Part shown: piece after piece, positions 43,930-53,335 of the stretch
How positions within the stretch are numbered: the first letter of the stretch is position 1
How the letters are laid out: each line of letters begins with the position of its first letter
Assembly (NCBI GenBank): GCA_016285455.1
Contig: JAEEQS010000001.1
Location: forward strand, 124,001-188,000
Direction: 5' to 3'
DNA length: 64,000 bases
From: Bacteroidales bacterium
Lineage (GTDB): Bacteria > Bacteroidota > Bacteroidia > Bacteroidales > UBA932
Position numbers and translations under genes: made by a program
Notes under the pieces: model-generated
What the model was told of the DNA's origin: nothing
What the model saw: the letters and a program-made list of their open reading frames with translations, nothing else
Database searches by the model: none

Positions 43930-43966
43930 ATTTGTGTTTCTTATTTCCTTATAGGTTTAACAAGGA

Positions 43967-44012
43967 CAAAAATAAAAAAAATCTTCTCATCAAGCAATAA
44001 TTTTTAATTTTG
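43967..44012. promoter_or_regulatory. Divergent -7 boxes
   Basis: On the minus strand TATTTTTG (43967-43974) lies 38 bases upstream of the membrane-protein start, with TTG about 20 bases further upstream. On the plus strand TAATTTTG (44005-44012) precedes the DHH gene start at 44028. The two transcripts leave back to back. Confidence 0.5.
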
Positions 44013-44027
44013 CTCTCCGATAGAGTT

Positions 44028-45053
44028 ATGAAAATAGATTCAAAAACAGTTGGTGACTTTTACAGCCTGCTATCTTCTTCGGGCAAAATTGTGATAATCG
44101 GGCATCACAATCCTGACGGAGACTGCATTGGGTGCATTACCGGAATGGAGGCTTGGATAGAGTCCTCTTTTGGCAAATCCGGGACTATGATTGTGCCGGA
44201 TAACTTCCCGGATTACCTGAAGTTTATGTACTCTACAGACAGCATTCTGGTTTATTCCCGCCAGAAGAGCCAGGCAGAAGAGGCCATATCCACAGCAGAC
44301 CTTATTATATGTATGGATTTCAGCGCGTTGTCCAGAACGGAAGGTATGGCGGACATTATCCGTGGATCCAAGGCAAAGAAGGTTTTGATAGACCACCATC
44401 CTTCTCCTGAGCAGTTTGCAGACATAGTATTCTCAGAGACTGAAGTCTCTTCCGCAGCAGAGCTGACCTGGTGGATTCTGAAAGCAGCAGAGGAGCTTGG
44501 GGCGCAGATTCCGTTCCAGACAAAGACCTCTCTGTACACCGGTATGATGACAGACACCAACAACTTCTGCAATTCCGTTTTCCCTTCCACTTTCCTTATG
44601 GCCTCGCAAATCGCTGAGGCGGGGGTTGACAGGGAAAAGATCCAGATGGAGATTATGAACAGCTTTTCAGAAGACAGAATGAGGCTGATGGGGCTGATGC
44701 TCAAGGAGAAAATGACTGTTTATCCGGATCTGAAAGCCGCAGTGATGATTCTGGACCAGGCTACAAAAGACCTTTACAATTATTGCGACGGGGATTCGGA
44801 AGGATTCGTGAATCTGCCTCTGAAAATAAAAAATGTTGAATTTTCCGCTCTGCTGACGCAGTCAAATGGATATATTAAAGTATCTTTGCGCAGCAAAGGG
44901 GCCGTTTCCGTAAACCGGCTCTGCCGAATGTACTTCAACGGAGGAGGCCACGAAAGGGCTGCCGGCGGCAGGATTTATGATGTGAGCGTGGAAGAAGTTG
45001 CGGATTATTTCGAGAAGTCTCTGAGGCAATTCCTCGGGGAATTCTCGGCATAG
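44028..45053 (+). CDS. DHH/DHHA1 phosphoesterase (NrnA-like)
   Basis: I take the ATG at 44028 rather than the TTG at 44010; the product is 341 residues. The DHH domain has GHHNPDGDCIG (about 23-33), LIICMDFS, and DHHPSPEQF (about 118-126), the metal-binding motifs. The C-terminal DHHA1 domain has GGGHERAAGG (about 305-314). NrnA-type enzymes degrade very short RNAs and can remove phosphate from pAp. This clean full-length form is probably the cell's oligoribonuclease. It is followed 24 bases later by FKBP lipoprotein genes. Confidence 0.9.
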   Translation: MKIDSKTVGDFYSLLSSSGKIVIIGHHNPDGDCIGCITGMEAWIESSFGKSGTMIVPDNFPDYLKFMYSTDSILVYSRQKSQAEEAISTADLIICMDFSALSRTEGMADIIRGSKAKKVLIDHHPSPEQFADIVFSETEVSSAAELTWWILKAAEELGAQIPFQTKTSLYTGMMTDTNNFCNSVFPSTFLMASQIAEAGVDREKIQMEIMNSFSEDRMRLMGLMLKEKMTVYPDLKAAVMILDQATKDLYNYCDGDSEGFVNLPLKIKNVEFSALLTQSNGYIKVSLRSKGAVSVNRLCRMYFNGGGHERAAGGRIYDVSVEEVADYFEKSLRQFLGEFSA

Positions 45054-45077
45054 CTTTTGATGTAGAATAAGATTCGT

Positions 45078-45587
45078 ATGGTCAGAAGACTTTTGATACT
45101 GTGCGCTGCCGTTCTTCTTGCCGCAAACTGCGACAAGGAGGACCGCAAGAACACTTATGCCAATCAAGAGGCGGCCATAGACAGCTATGTTTCATCGCTG
45201 AGCACAGACTATACGTTGGTTTACAACGGAGGTGTGGTCCGCGTGATTCTTGAGGAGGGGACGGGGAAGACCCTTAGCAGCGGAGATTCCCTGATTTTCC
45301 ACTACAGCGGCTATACCTTTAACCACGGCAAGGGCAGTTTATTTGCCACCAACGACCTTGAAGTTGCCGAGGCAACAGGCTTTGTTACAGATGGAAAGCC
45401 ATTCAGGGTGAGGTTTGGCCATTCAGCTATGGTGGCAGGGCTGAACAAAGGCCTGGAGGGAGTCAGAGAAGGAGAGCATTGCTACGTAATCTTTTCTGCC
45501 AGATATGGTTATGGCAACCAGATTATGTCTACTCTTCCTAAACTTACGCCGCTGCTGTTTGAAATGAAGATAGACCAGATTAAGTGA
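45078..45587 (+). CDS. FKBP-type peptidyl-prolyl isomerase lipoprotein
   Basis: The 169-residue protein has a signal with LLAANC as the probable lipobox (Cys19) and one FKBP domain (about 55-168): DSLIFHYSGYTF, then FGHSAMVAGLNKGLEGVREGEHCYVIFSARYGYGNQ. Several active-site aromatics of classic FKBPs are changed and the loop after the first strand is elongated, so isomerase activity may be low. It probably assists folding in the periplasm. It is next to a second, tandem FKBP lipoprotein. Confidence 0.8.
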   Translation: MVRRLLILCAAVLLAANCDKEDRKNTYANQEAAIDSYVSSLSTDYTLVYNGGVVRVILEEGTGKTLSSGDSLIFHYSGYTFNHGKGSLFATNDLEVAEATGFVTDGKPFRVRFGHSAMVAGLNKGLEGVREGEHCYVIFSARYGYGNQIMSTLPKLTPLLFEMKIDQIK

Positions 45588-45607
45588 ATTAGACAAAAAT
45601 TGACAAT

Positions 45608-46702
45608 ATGAGCATAAAGCTGAGATTTGCACTTGTAGCACTGGCAATTGCCGCCTTTTCAAGTTGCGCCAAGGAGAAGGAGCTTTCCGATAGGGAAATT
45701 CAGGAGAAGATACTGGATGCATATATACAGGCCAATTGTCCTTCTGCCCAGAAACTTCAGTCCGGACTGACATTAATTAATTTTGAGCAGGGCTCTGGAG
45801 CCATAGCTCCGGGATACAACGATGGTATTTACATCCACTATAATACCTATTCTCTGGACGGCACTTGCCAGAGCACGACGGATTCCATAAAAGCCAGAAT
45901 GCTTGGAACATATGATCCTGGCATCTACTACGGCCCGTCTCTTTTCATTCTCAACTCAACTTGTACGGAAGGAATGCGCGAGCTTTTGGGGAAACTGCAT
46001 CAAGGAGGCAGCGTTACCGCCATTATGCCGCCGTGGCTTACTTCATCAAAGGCTTCATCTTCAGGCTATTCTTCTGGTGGTCAGCAGTCTGCAGTAAATA
46101 TGATTTACGAGATTAAAGCGGGTATCGTGGTAGATGACGTGGAAAAATTCCAGATAGATTCTTTGGAGAGCTATTCAAAAAAGAATTTCACTCCTAAAAT
46201 TGATTCTACGGCAATGGGCTGGTATTTCCGCAATTTTACTCATCCTACAGGTATTCCTGCCGCAGATACGGTTGAAGCTGGTAATTCTGTGGGAGTTTGG
46301 TATGTGGGACGTCTTCTAGACGGATATGTGTTCGACACCAACATTAGAGATACGGCCAAGAAGTACCGCATTTACGACTCTTCAAATGATTACACCCCAT
46401 TGAGTGTAACTATGAGGGAAACTTACAACGATATGACCACCTACGGCTCAAGTGCAACCAGTTCTGATATTTCAGTAGGTGTCGGCGGCTCCGAATCTTT
46501 GATTCTGGGTTTCGTAAGAGCCATAAAGAGCATGACTTACGCAGACAAGGGTGTTACTTTATTTATGAGCGGACTGGGCTATGGAGCAGACGGAAGCATG
46601 TCCGGAGGAAAGGGAGTTCCCGAGTATGCGATGCTTAGGTTCGATATCTGGCTGGCTCATCCTTCAGACACCAAGTTCCCTCCTACCAGAAACACAAAAT
46701 AG
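45608..46702 (+). CDS. Tandem FKBP-type isomerase lipoprotein
   Basis: The 364-residue protein has a lipobox FSSC (Cys20) and two FKBP-like domains. The first (about 55-175) is strongly diverged, with a Ser/Gly-rich loop (SSKASSSGYSSGG) where the flap should be. The second (about 220-355) keeps VGVWYVGRLLDGYVFDTN, LILGFVRAIKSM and SGLGYGADG. It was probably made by duplication of the neighbouring single-domain gene, 20 bases upstream, and acts in the periplasm. It is followed by mazG on the same strand. Confidence 0.78.
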   Translation: MSIKLRFALVALAIAAFSSCAKEKELSDREIQEKILDAYIQANCPSAQKLQSGLTLINFEQGSGAIAPGYNDGIYIHYNTYSLDGTCQSTTDSIKARMLGTYDPGIYYGPSLFILNSTCTEGMRELLGKLHQGGSVTAIMPPWLTSSKASSSGYSSGGQQSAVNMIYEIKAGIVVDDVEKFQIDSLESYSKKNFTPKIDSTAMGWYFRNFTHPTGIPAADTVEAGNSVGVWYVGRLLDGYVFDTNIRDTAKKYRIYDSSNDYTPLSVTMRETYNDMTTYGSSATSSDISVGVGGSESLILGFVRAIKSMTYADKGVTLFMSGLGYGADGSMSGGKGVPEYAMLRFDIWLAHPSDTKFPPTRNTK

Positions 46703-46719
46703 ACATACCTCTCACATAT

Positions 46720-47517
46720 ATGGAAACAAAGAGAGAAAGAGAGCTGGCGGCCTTTGAAAGGCTGCTGGACGTTATGGATACGGTCCGCGAGAAATGCCCT
46801 TGGGACCGCAAGCAGACTCCTGAAACCCTTCGGGTTCAAACAATCGAGGAAACTTACGAGCTTTCAGACGCCATACTCAAGAATGATATGTCCAATATCT
46901 GCAAAGAGCTCGGCGATCTTCTGCTTCACGTGGTTTTCTATGCAAAGATAGGGAAGGAAAAAGGCGAGTTTGATATAGCAGACGTGTGCAATAAGCTCTG
47001 CGACAAGCTGATATACCGCCACCCGCATATCTACGGCAGCGTGGAGGTGAAAAACGCGGAAGAGGTTGTAGGCAACTGGGAGCAGCTAAAGACCAAGGAA
47101 AAAGACGGGAACAAGACAGTTCTGAGCGGCGTTCCGGAATCTCTGCCTAGCGTCATAAAGGCATTCCGCATTCAGGAGAAAGCCCGTGCCGTAGGTTTTG
47201 ACTGGGAGAAGAAGGAAGATGTCTGGGACAAGGTTTCAGAAGAACTTGGAGAACTCCGTGCCGCTCTTCCTGAAGGAGGAAAAGAGGCTGAGGAAGAGCT
47301 CGGCGATTTCCTCTTTTCCGTCATCAACGCTGCCCGTCTGTACGGCTTTGATCCGGACACGGCCCTTGAAGAAACTTGCGCAAAATTCCGCCGCCGTTTT
47401 GGCTATCTGGAGGAAAATACCATCAAGAAGGGCTTGAGCCTCAAGGATATGACTCTGGCTCAAATGGATGAATACTGGAACAAGGCCAAGGAACTTGAGA
47501 AGAAGGGGGAACTCTGA
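46720..47517 (+). CDS. mazG: Nucleoside triphosphate pyrophosphohydrolase MazG
   Basis: The 265-residue enzyme hydrolyses noncanonical or excess NTPs to NMP and pyrophosphate. It has CPWDRKQTPETL (about 26-37) and two MazG-type EExxD metal sites, EETYELSDAIL/ELGDLLLHV in the N-terminal half and EELGELRA/EELGDFLFSV in the C-terminal half. Length matches the full two-domain E. coli form. Its TGA overlaps the ATG of the TcdA-like gene by one base. Confidence 0.93.
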   Translation: METKRERELAAFERLLDVMDTVREKCPWDRKQTPETLRVQTIEETYELSDAILKNDMSNICKELGDLLLHVVFYAKIGKEKGEFDIADVCNKLCDKLIYRHPHIYGSVEVKNAEEVVGNWEQLKTKEKDGNKTVLSGVPESLPSVIKAFRIQEKARAVGFDWEKKEDVWDKVSEELGELRAALPEGGKEAEEELGDFLFSVINAARLYGFDPDTALEETCAKFRRRFGYLEENTIKKGLSLKDMTLAQMDEYWNKAKELEKKGEL

Positions 47518-48257
47518 TGGAAGATTTCAGGGAAAGGACTTTGCTTCAAGTTGGAGAGGAGGGTATGGCCCGTTTGTCTGCTGCCTGTGTGGCGTTGGCA
47601 GGACTTGGCGGAGTAGGGGCTATGGCAGCCGAAATGATTGCCAGGGCCGGTGTGGGGCATATGATTATCGCTGATTCTGATGTTTATTCCACAACAAACA
47701 AAAACCGTCAGATTGCTGCCTTCGATTCCACTCTCGGCAAGAAGAAAACAGAAGTTATGCGCCAGAGGCTTCTGGATATTAATCCCGATTTGAAAATAAC
47801 TGTCGTTGAAGATTATCTGACAGAGGAAAATATTCCTTCCGTTCTTCCTATGCTTGGCTCAGACGAAGAGCCTTGCGTGGATGTTGCCATAGATGCCATA
47901 GATACAATGTCTCCTAAAATAGCCTTGATAAAATTCTGCATAGACCATAAGATTCCGCTTGTTAGTTCTATGGGAGCCGGTGCAAAATGGGATGCCACCA
48001 AGATCAGGGTTGCGGACATCAGCAAGTCTTTCAACTGCCCGCTGGCATATATGCTGAGGAAAAGGCTGAGAAAGGTGGGTATATCAAAGGGATTCCTTGC
48101 GGTATTCTCTGAAGAACTGCCTATGCGGGAAGCCATTGTGCCTTTTGAAGAGAAAAACCACAAGAGCCGCACTGGCACAATTTCCTATATGCCGGCCGCT
48201 TTCGGATGCGTCTGCGCACAGGCGGCTATAAAGTCGATTTTGAAGCTTGAGGTATAA
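47517..48257 (+). CDS. tcdA: TcdA-type tRNA threonylcarbamoyladenosine dehydratase (E1-like, ThiF/MoeB fold)
   Basis: The 246-residue E1-like enzyme has the ATP-binding loop GLGGVGAMAAEMIARAG (about 29-45), ADSDVYSTTNKNRQ with the Arg used for adenylation, and IDAIDTMSPKIAL (about 125-137). TcdA cyclises t6A to ct6A at A37 of ANN-decoding tRNAs. It lacks the paired CxxC zinc sites of ThiF/MoeB, as TcdA does. It is translationally coupled to mazG. Confidence 0.88.
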   Translation: MEDFRERTLLQVGEEGMARLSAACVALAGLGGVGAMAAEMIARAGVGHMIIADSDVYSTTNKNRQIAAFDSTLGKKKTEVMRQRLLDINPDLKITVVEDYLTEENIPSVLPMLGSDEEPCVDVAIDAIDTMSPKIALIKFCIDHKIPLVSSMGAGAKWDATKIRVADISKSFNCPLAYMLRKRLRKVGISKGFLAVFSEELPMREAIVPFEEKNHKSRTGTISYMPAAFGCVCAQAAIKSILKLEV

Positions 48258-48293
48258 TTGCTAAATTTGCAGACTTTGCAAATTTGCACAATT

Positions 48294-49427
48294 ATGCCTA
48301 TTACAGTCAAGGAAGTTACCACAGAAAAACAGTTCAGGCAGTTTTACAAGTTCCAGAACCGCCTTTACCGCAAGTGCAGGTACTATGTTCCCACGCTGGA
48401 CTCAGACCAGAAGCACTCGCTGAAGGAGGATCCGGCTCTGCTTTACTGCAAGAGAAAGCTTTTCCTGGCTTATGACGAGAACGGAAAAGTTGTTGGAAGG
48501 GTGCAGGGCATAATTAATCCGCGTTACAATGAATACTACAACCTCAAGAGGGTAAGGTTCGGATGGTTTGACTTTGAGGAAGATCCAAAAATCGCTGAGG
48601 CACTGATAGATGCTGTTCAGAAATGGGGCAAGGCAGAGGGAATGACAGAGATCCACGGCCCGCTTGCATACAACACTCTCGGACGGCAGGGAATGCTGGT
48701 GGAGGGTTTTGACAAGGAGCCGCAGGTCAACTGCCTTTACAACTATCCGTACTACGTGGATTATATGCAGAAGATGGGGTTTGAGAAAGAGTGTGACTGG
48801 ATTCAGTATGAGATGGATGCCACAATGGGAGTTCCTGAAAAGCTGGGCAGGATATCCAAGCTCCTGGTAGAAAGGTATGGACTTAAGGTTCTCAAGATAA
48901 GGGATGTGAAGCGCGACAAGGCCCTGAAAGAAAAGCTTCTGGATCAGTTCTTCAAGATTTACAACGAGTCTTTCAAGGCTGTTCACAATTTCATACCTCT
49001 GACTAAAGAGGAGCAGAAGGAAATGGGAGACCATTATTTTGCTTACCTGAAAGAAGGGCTTACCTGTATGGTTTTGGACAAAGACGGTAACCTGGCGGCT
49101 TTTGGCGTGAGTATGCCGTCACTCTCCAGGGCTTTCAAGAGAGCCAGGGGAAAACTATTTCCTATAGGTTGGCTGTTTATACTTCTGGCCTTCTGGAGAT
49201 ACAAGAAAGTAGACCTGATGCTTTTGGGATCCGCTCCTGAATGGCATTCCAAGGGACTATCGGCGATTTTCCACACCAAGCTGGAGACTAGCTACTATAA
49301 GATGAAGGTAAAGACTGCCATCTCCAACCCGCAGATAGACACTAACATAGCTGCCATAAAGGTTTGGGAGAGCTACAAGAAAGAATTTTATATGAGAAGA
49401 AGATGCTGGATACGCAGCATTGAATAA
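48294..49427 (+). CDS. GNAT-like protein of unknown function
   Basis: I start at the ATG at 48294 (MPITVKEVTTEKQFRQF); an ATG 12 codons upstream lies within a TAAATTTG -7-like box. The 377-residue protein has an N-terminal GNAT-like part (LYRKCRYYVP, KVVGRVQGIINPRYN) and a C-terminal GNAT half (LGSAPEWHSKGLSAIFHTKLETSYYK, then AIKVWESYKKEFYMRRRCW). Proteins of this length are widespread in Bacteroidota next to housekeeping genes. The substrate is unknown. It precedes prfA by 11 bases. Confidence 0.65.
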   Translation: MPITVKEVTTEKQFRQFYKFQNRLYRKCRYYVPTLDSDQKHSLKEDPALLYCKRKLFLAYDENGKVVGRVQGIINPRYNEYYNLKRVRFGWFDFEEDPKIAEALIDAVQKWGKAEGMTEIHGPLAYNTLGRQGMLVEGFDKEPQVNCLYNYPYYVDYMQKMGFEKECDWIQYEMDATMGVPEKLGRISKLLVERYGLKVLKIRDVKRDKALKEKLLDQFFKIYNESFKAVHNFIPLTKEEQKEMGDHYFAYLKEGLTCMVLDKDGNLAAFGVSMPSLSRAFKRARGKLFPIGWLFILLAFWRYKKVDLMLLGSAPEWHSKGLSAIFHTKLETSYYKMKVKTAISNPQIDTNIAAIKVWESYKKEFYMRRRCWIRSIE

Positions 49428-49438
49428 TACAGAAGATT

Positions 49439-50524
49439 ATGAGCGACAACAATACATTGCTGGAAAAAGTGGAAGGGCTGAAAGTCAGGCTTGCCGAGAT
49501 TCAGAAACAGCTTTCGGACCCGGAGTCGATGGCTGACATGAAGAAATATGTCCAGCTCAACAAAGACTACAAAGAACTGGAGCCAATAGTAAAGGCCGGA
49601 GAGAAATACAAGAAGATGCTCTCAGACTATGATGCAGCCAAGGATCTTATAGTCAACGAGAAAGACGAGGAGCTCAAGGAGATGGCCCGTGAAGAGATGG
49701 CTTCTCTGGAAGAGGCTCTTCCAAAGATGGAGGAGGAGATAAAACTCCTTCTGATCCCAGCTGATCCGGAAGACGGCAAGAACGCCATTATGGAAATCCG
49801 CGGAGGAACCGGAGGAGACGAGGCCGCCATTTTTGCAGGAGACCTTTTCCGAATGTATTCCAAGTACATCGAGCGCAAAGGATGGAAGCTGGAGGTTACC
49901 TCCCAAACACCTGGAACTGCAGGCGGTTACAAGGAAATCATCTGTACTGTTTCTGGAGATGGCGTTTACGGTCTTCTAAAGTATGAGAGCGGCGTTCACC
50001 GCGTACAGCGAGTGCCTCAGACCGAAACTCAGGGCAGGCTTCACACTTCCGCCGCTTCCGTGGTAGTGCTTCCGGAGGCAGGCGAGTTTGACGTGGAAAT
50101 CAACGAGAAAGATATTCGCAAAGATATTTTCTGCGCATCAGGTCCTGGAGGCCAGGGCGTCAATACAACTTACTCAGCGATAAGGCTGACTCACATTCCA
50201 ACCGGAATCGTTGTTCAGTGCCAGGACGAGAGAAACCAGCTGAAGAATCTGGAAAAAGCAATGAACGAGCTCCGTACCAGACTCTACAATATGGAATACC
50301 AGAAGTATCTTGACAACCTTTCATCCAAGAGAAAGACTATGGTTTCCACCGGAGACCGCAGCGCCAAGATCCGCACTTACAACTATCCTCAGAGCCGTGT
50401 CACGGATCATAGAATCAACTGGTCAACCCACAATCTTCCTGTTTTTATGGACGGAGAGATTCAGGAGGTGATAGATCAGCTCCAGATTGCTGAGAACGCA
50501 GAGAGGCTCAAGGAAGCCCAGTAA
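49439..50524 (+). CDS. prfA: Peptide chain release factor 1
   Basis: The 361-residue protein recognises UAA and UAG stops and triggers peptide release. The GGQ loop is at residues 237-239 within SGPGGQGVNTTYSAIRLTH, and the codon-recognition region around residues 180-195 has the RF1-type HRVQRVPQTETQGR. Its length is exactly that of RF1. It is followed 18 bases later by uvrA. Confidence 0.96.
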   Translation: MSDNNTLLEKVEGLKVRLAEIQKQLSDPESMADMKKYVQLNKDYKELEPIVKAGEKYKKMLSDYDAAKDLIVNEKDEELKEMAREEMASLEEALPKMEEEIKLLLIPADPEDGKNAIMEIRGGTGGDEAAIFAGDLFRMYSKYIERKGWKLEVTSQTPGTAGGYKEIICTVSGDGVYGLLKYESGVHRVQRVPQTETQGRLHTSAASVVVLPEAGEFDVEINEKDIRKDIFCASGPGGQGVNTTYSAIRLTHIPTGIVVQCQDERNQLKNLEKAMNELRTRLYNMEYQKYLDNLSSKRKTMVSTGDRSAKIRTYNYPQSRVTDHRINWSTHNLPVFMDGEIQEVIDQLQIAENAERLKEAQ

Positions 50525-50542
50525 TTCCCTAGCTTTCACATA

Positions 50543-53281
50543 ATGGCTGACCAGGAATATATCATCATAACTGGCGCACGGGTCAACAATCTGAAAAACA
50601 TATCGTTGAAGATTCCGCGCGGAAAGCTGTGCGTTATTACCGGAGTCAGCGGCAGCGGCAAGAGTTCCCTTGCCTTTGACACTCTCTATGCAGAAGGGCA
50701 GAGAAGATTTGCGGAAAGTCTTTCTTCTTTCGCCCGCCAGTTTTTGGGCAGAATGTCAAAACCGGACGTGGACAAAATAGAGGGAATTCCTCCTGCAATC
50801 GCTATCCAGCAGAGGACCAATACGCGCAATCCGCGTTCTACTGTCGCCACCAGCACGGAGATTTACGACTATCTGAGGATTCTCTATTCAAAGATAGGTA
50901 TAACTTATTCTCCAATAAGTGGTTGCCAGGTCAAGAAGGAGACCGTTGAAGATGTGATGGCCTTTGTGGAAGGCATAGAAAAAGGCTCTGCTGTCTACAT
51001 TCTTTCCAAGATAAACGCGGAGGAAAAAATGCTTGTGGAGCGTCTTCTGGATCTTAAGCAGCAAGGTTATACAAGGCTTCTTTCCGGAGGCAGGCTCGTT
51101 AAGCTGGACCAGTTCCTGAAAGAGGGAGCTAAGTCTTCCGGAACGCTTTACGTTGTAGTTTCCAGATTCTTGCATAACGGAGCAGAAGATTCTTCAGAAA
51201 CAAGAAGTTTTACAGAGGCGGCATTTTCTCTTGGAGAAGGCAGGCTTACAGTAGGTTACGGAGACGGAGATAAACTTTCCTTCAGAGATTTTTCCAGTCT
51301 TTTTGAGGCTGACGGGATGATTTTTGAGGAGCCTAACGAGCAGATGTTTTCTTTCAATAATCCTCTGGGGGCCTGCCCTGTGTGTGGCGGATTCGGCAGC
51401 ACTGAAGGAATAGACGAGAAGCTTGTAATCCCAAACACCACTCTCAGCGTTTATGAAGACGCGGTTGCACCGTGGAGGGGAAAGCTTATGAGCTGGTACA
51501 AAGACACTCTGGTGGAAAATGCTCACAAATTTGACTTCCCGATACATAGGCCATATGCGCAACTATCTCAGAAAGAGAAGGATCTGCTATGGAATGGCAA
51601 CCGGTACTTTACCGGCATCAACGATTTCTTTGCCTGGGTTGAGACAAAGAAATACAAGATCCAGTTCCGCTATATGCTTTCCAGATATTCCGGAAAAACT
51701 GTATGCCGAGCCTGTGGGGGAACCCGTCTTAAAAAGGAAGTTTCCTGGGTTAAAATTGGCGGAAAGAGCATCGGCGAGCTTATGCAAATGAGCGTTAGCT
51801 CCCTTCTGGAATTCCTGAATAATCTTTCCCTTTCTCCTTACCAGAGAGAAATCGGAAAAAGAGCTTTGAAAGAGATAACATCCAGGCTCAAGTATCTGGA
51901 AGACGTGGGGCTTGGCTATCTTACCCTTGACCGCAGAAGCAACACTCTCAGCGGCGGAGAAAGCCAGAGAATCAACTTGGTAAGCTCTCTTGGCAGCAGC
52001 CTTGTAGGTTCTCTCTACATACTGGACGAGCCGAGCGTTGGCCTTCATCCGAGAGACACTCATCGCCTGATAGATGTAATGAAAAAGCTCCGCGATTTGG
52101 GCAACACCATAGTTGTAGTGGAGCACGACCGAGACATAATAAACGCTGCTGATCATCTGATAGACATAGGCCCTCTTGCCGGAAGCTTTGGAGGAGAAGT
52201 GGTCTATGAAGGAACCGCACAGGAAGGGAAGAACTTCCGTGGTTCTCTTACTCTGGATTATATATTTGACCGCCGCAAAGTTTATCCGGAGATCACTCCT
52301 AGACGCTGGTCCAGAAAGATAGTTCTGGAAGGCGCTATGGAACACAATCTCAAGGATATAACGGTGGAATTCCCGCTGAACGCCTTTACGGTTGTAACCG
52401 GTGTTTCCGGCAGCGGCAAGTCTTCTCTGGTGGGAGATGTTCTCTATCCTGCGCTCTGCCGCCATTTCCAGATAGGAAGTTCCCAGGCTCCGGGCGCCTA
52501 CAGGAAACTTTCGGGAGACTTGAACAAACTCTCTGGTGTTGAGTATGTAGACCAGAATCCTATGGGAAAGAGCGGCCGTTCCAATCCAGTAACTTACCTT
52601 AAGATCTGGGACGATATAAGAAAGATTTTTTCAGACCAGCCTTACGCCAAACTGAACGGCTACACCAATTCATTCTTCTCTTTCAACATAGACGGAGGAC
52701 GTTGTCCTGTTTGCCAGGGAGAAGGCTATATAGTTGTGCCTATGCAGTTTATGGCAGATGTAAAGATGGTCTGCGAGGAATGCCACGGCCACCGTTTCAA
52801 GCAGGATATACTGGAAGTCCGCTACCACGGCAAGAACATAGACCAGATTTTGGATATGAGCGTGGATGAAGCAGTTGAATTCTTCTCAGCCCAGAAGGAA
52901 TCAACTTCAGGAAAGGTAGCCCAGGGTCTTGGCGTTCTCCAGAGAGTTGGTCTTGGCTACGTGAAACTCGGCCAGAGCTGCAGCACTCTCAGCGGTGGCG
53001 AAAGCCAGAGGGTGATGCTGGCCCAGTTCCTTTCCAACGAACTGAAGAACAGTTCTATGGGTAAGCTTCTGATATTTGACGAACCAACAACCGGACTTCA
53101 TTTCCACGATGTCAGAAAGCTTCTGGATGCTTTCAATGCTCTTGTGGATGCCGGCAATACAATCATAGTGGTTGAACACAATACAGATGTCATCAAGGCT
53201 GCAGACTGGGAGATTGAACTCGGTCCTGACAGCGGAGACAGAGGCGGCCAGATAGTCTTTGAGGGAGCACCTCGCTTGTAA
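50543..53281 (+). CDS. uvrA: UvrA-type excinuclease ABC subunit A (Bacteroidota subtype)
   Basis: The 912-residue protein has two ABC ATPase halves: Walker A GVSGSGKSS (about 34) and GVSGSGKSSLVGD (about 622), signatures LSGGESQR twice, and Walker B LYILDEPSVGLHPRD and LLIFDEPTTGLHFHD. The C-terminal zinc module with CPVCQGEGY and MVCEECHGHR is complete. The first zinc finger is not: only CPVCGGFG remains after FSFNNPLGA, while the paired upstream CxxC of E. coli UvrA is replaced by FEADGMIFEEPNEQ. I recall this form from other Bacteroidota UvrA sequences. UvrA finds bulky DNA damage and loads UvrB. Confidence 0.9.
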   Translation: MADQEYIIITGARVNNLKNISLKIPRGKLCVITGVSGSGKSSLAFDTLYAEGQRRFAESLSSFARQFLGRMSKPDVDKIEGIPPAIAIQQRTNTRNPRSTVATSTEIYDYLRILYSKIGITYSPISGCQVKKETVEDVMAFVEGIEKGSAVYILSKINAEEKMLVERLLDLKQQGYTRLLSGGRLVKLDQFLKEGAKSSGTLYVVVSRFLHNGAEDSSETRSFTEAAFSLGEGRLTVGYGDGDKLSFRDFSSLFEADGMIFEEPNEQMFSFNNPLGACPVCGGFGSTEGIDEKLVIPNTTLSVYEDAVAPWRGKLMSWYKDTLVENAHKFDFPIHRPYAQLSQKEKDLLWNGNRYFTGINDFFAWVETKKYKIQFRYMLSRYSGKTVCRACGGTRLKKEVSWVKIGGKSIGELMQMSVSSLLEFLNNLSLSPYQREIGKRALKEITSRLKYLEDVGLGYLTLDRRSNTLSGGESQRINLVSSLGSSLVGSLYILDEPSVGLHPRDTHRLIDVMKKLRDLGNTIVVVEHDRDIINAADHLIDIGPLAGSFGGEVVYEGTAQEGKNFRGSLTLDYIFDRRKVYPEITPRRWSRKIVLEGAMEHNLKDITVEFPLNAFTVVTGVSGSGKSSLVGDVLYPALCRHFQIGSSQAPGAYRKLSGDLNKLSGVEYVDQNPMGKSGRSNPVTYLKIWDDIRKIFSDQPYAKLNGYTNSFFSFNIDGGRCPVCQGEGYIVVPMQFMADVKMVCEECHGHRFKQDILEVRYHGKNIDQILDMSVDEAVEFFSAQKESTSGKVAQGLGVLQRVGLGYVKLGQSCSTLSGGESQRVMLAQFLSNELKNSSMGKLLIFDEPTTGLHFHDVRKLLDAFNALVDAGNTIIVVEHNTDVIKAADWEIELGPDSGDRGGQIVFEGAPRL

Positions 53282-53307
53282 AATCCATAAAAATGTCGTA
53301 TTTTTCC

Positions 53308-53326
53308 ATTTTGATTTCATCAAAAT
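53308..53326. promoter_or_regulatory. AT-rich palindrome upstream of lipid cluster
   Basis: ATTTTGAT-TTC-ATCAAAAT is a perfect 8-bp inverted repeat ten bases before the GTG start of the first cluster gene. It lacks GC pairs, so it is more likely an operator than a terminator. Confidence 0.4.
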
Positions 53327-53335
53327 AGAAAGATA

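Noticed and set aside
51587..52465. Long minus-strand open frame (292 codons) inside uvrA
   Set aside because: uvrA has complete ATPase motifs across this stretch; the antisense frame has no family features.
53308..53326. Terminator of uvrA
   Set aside because: The stem is all A-T but for one or two pairs and has no T-tract; an operator is more plausible.
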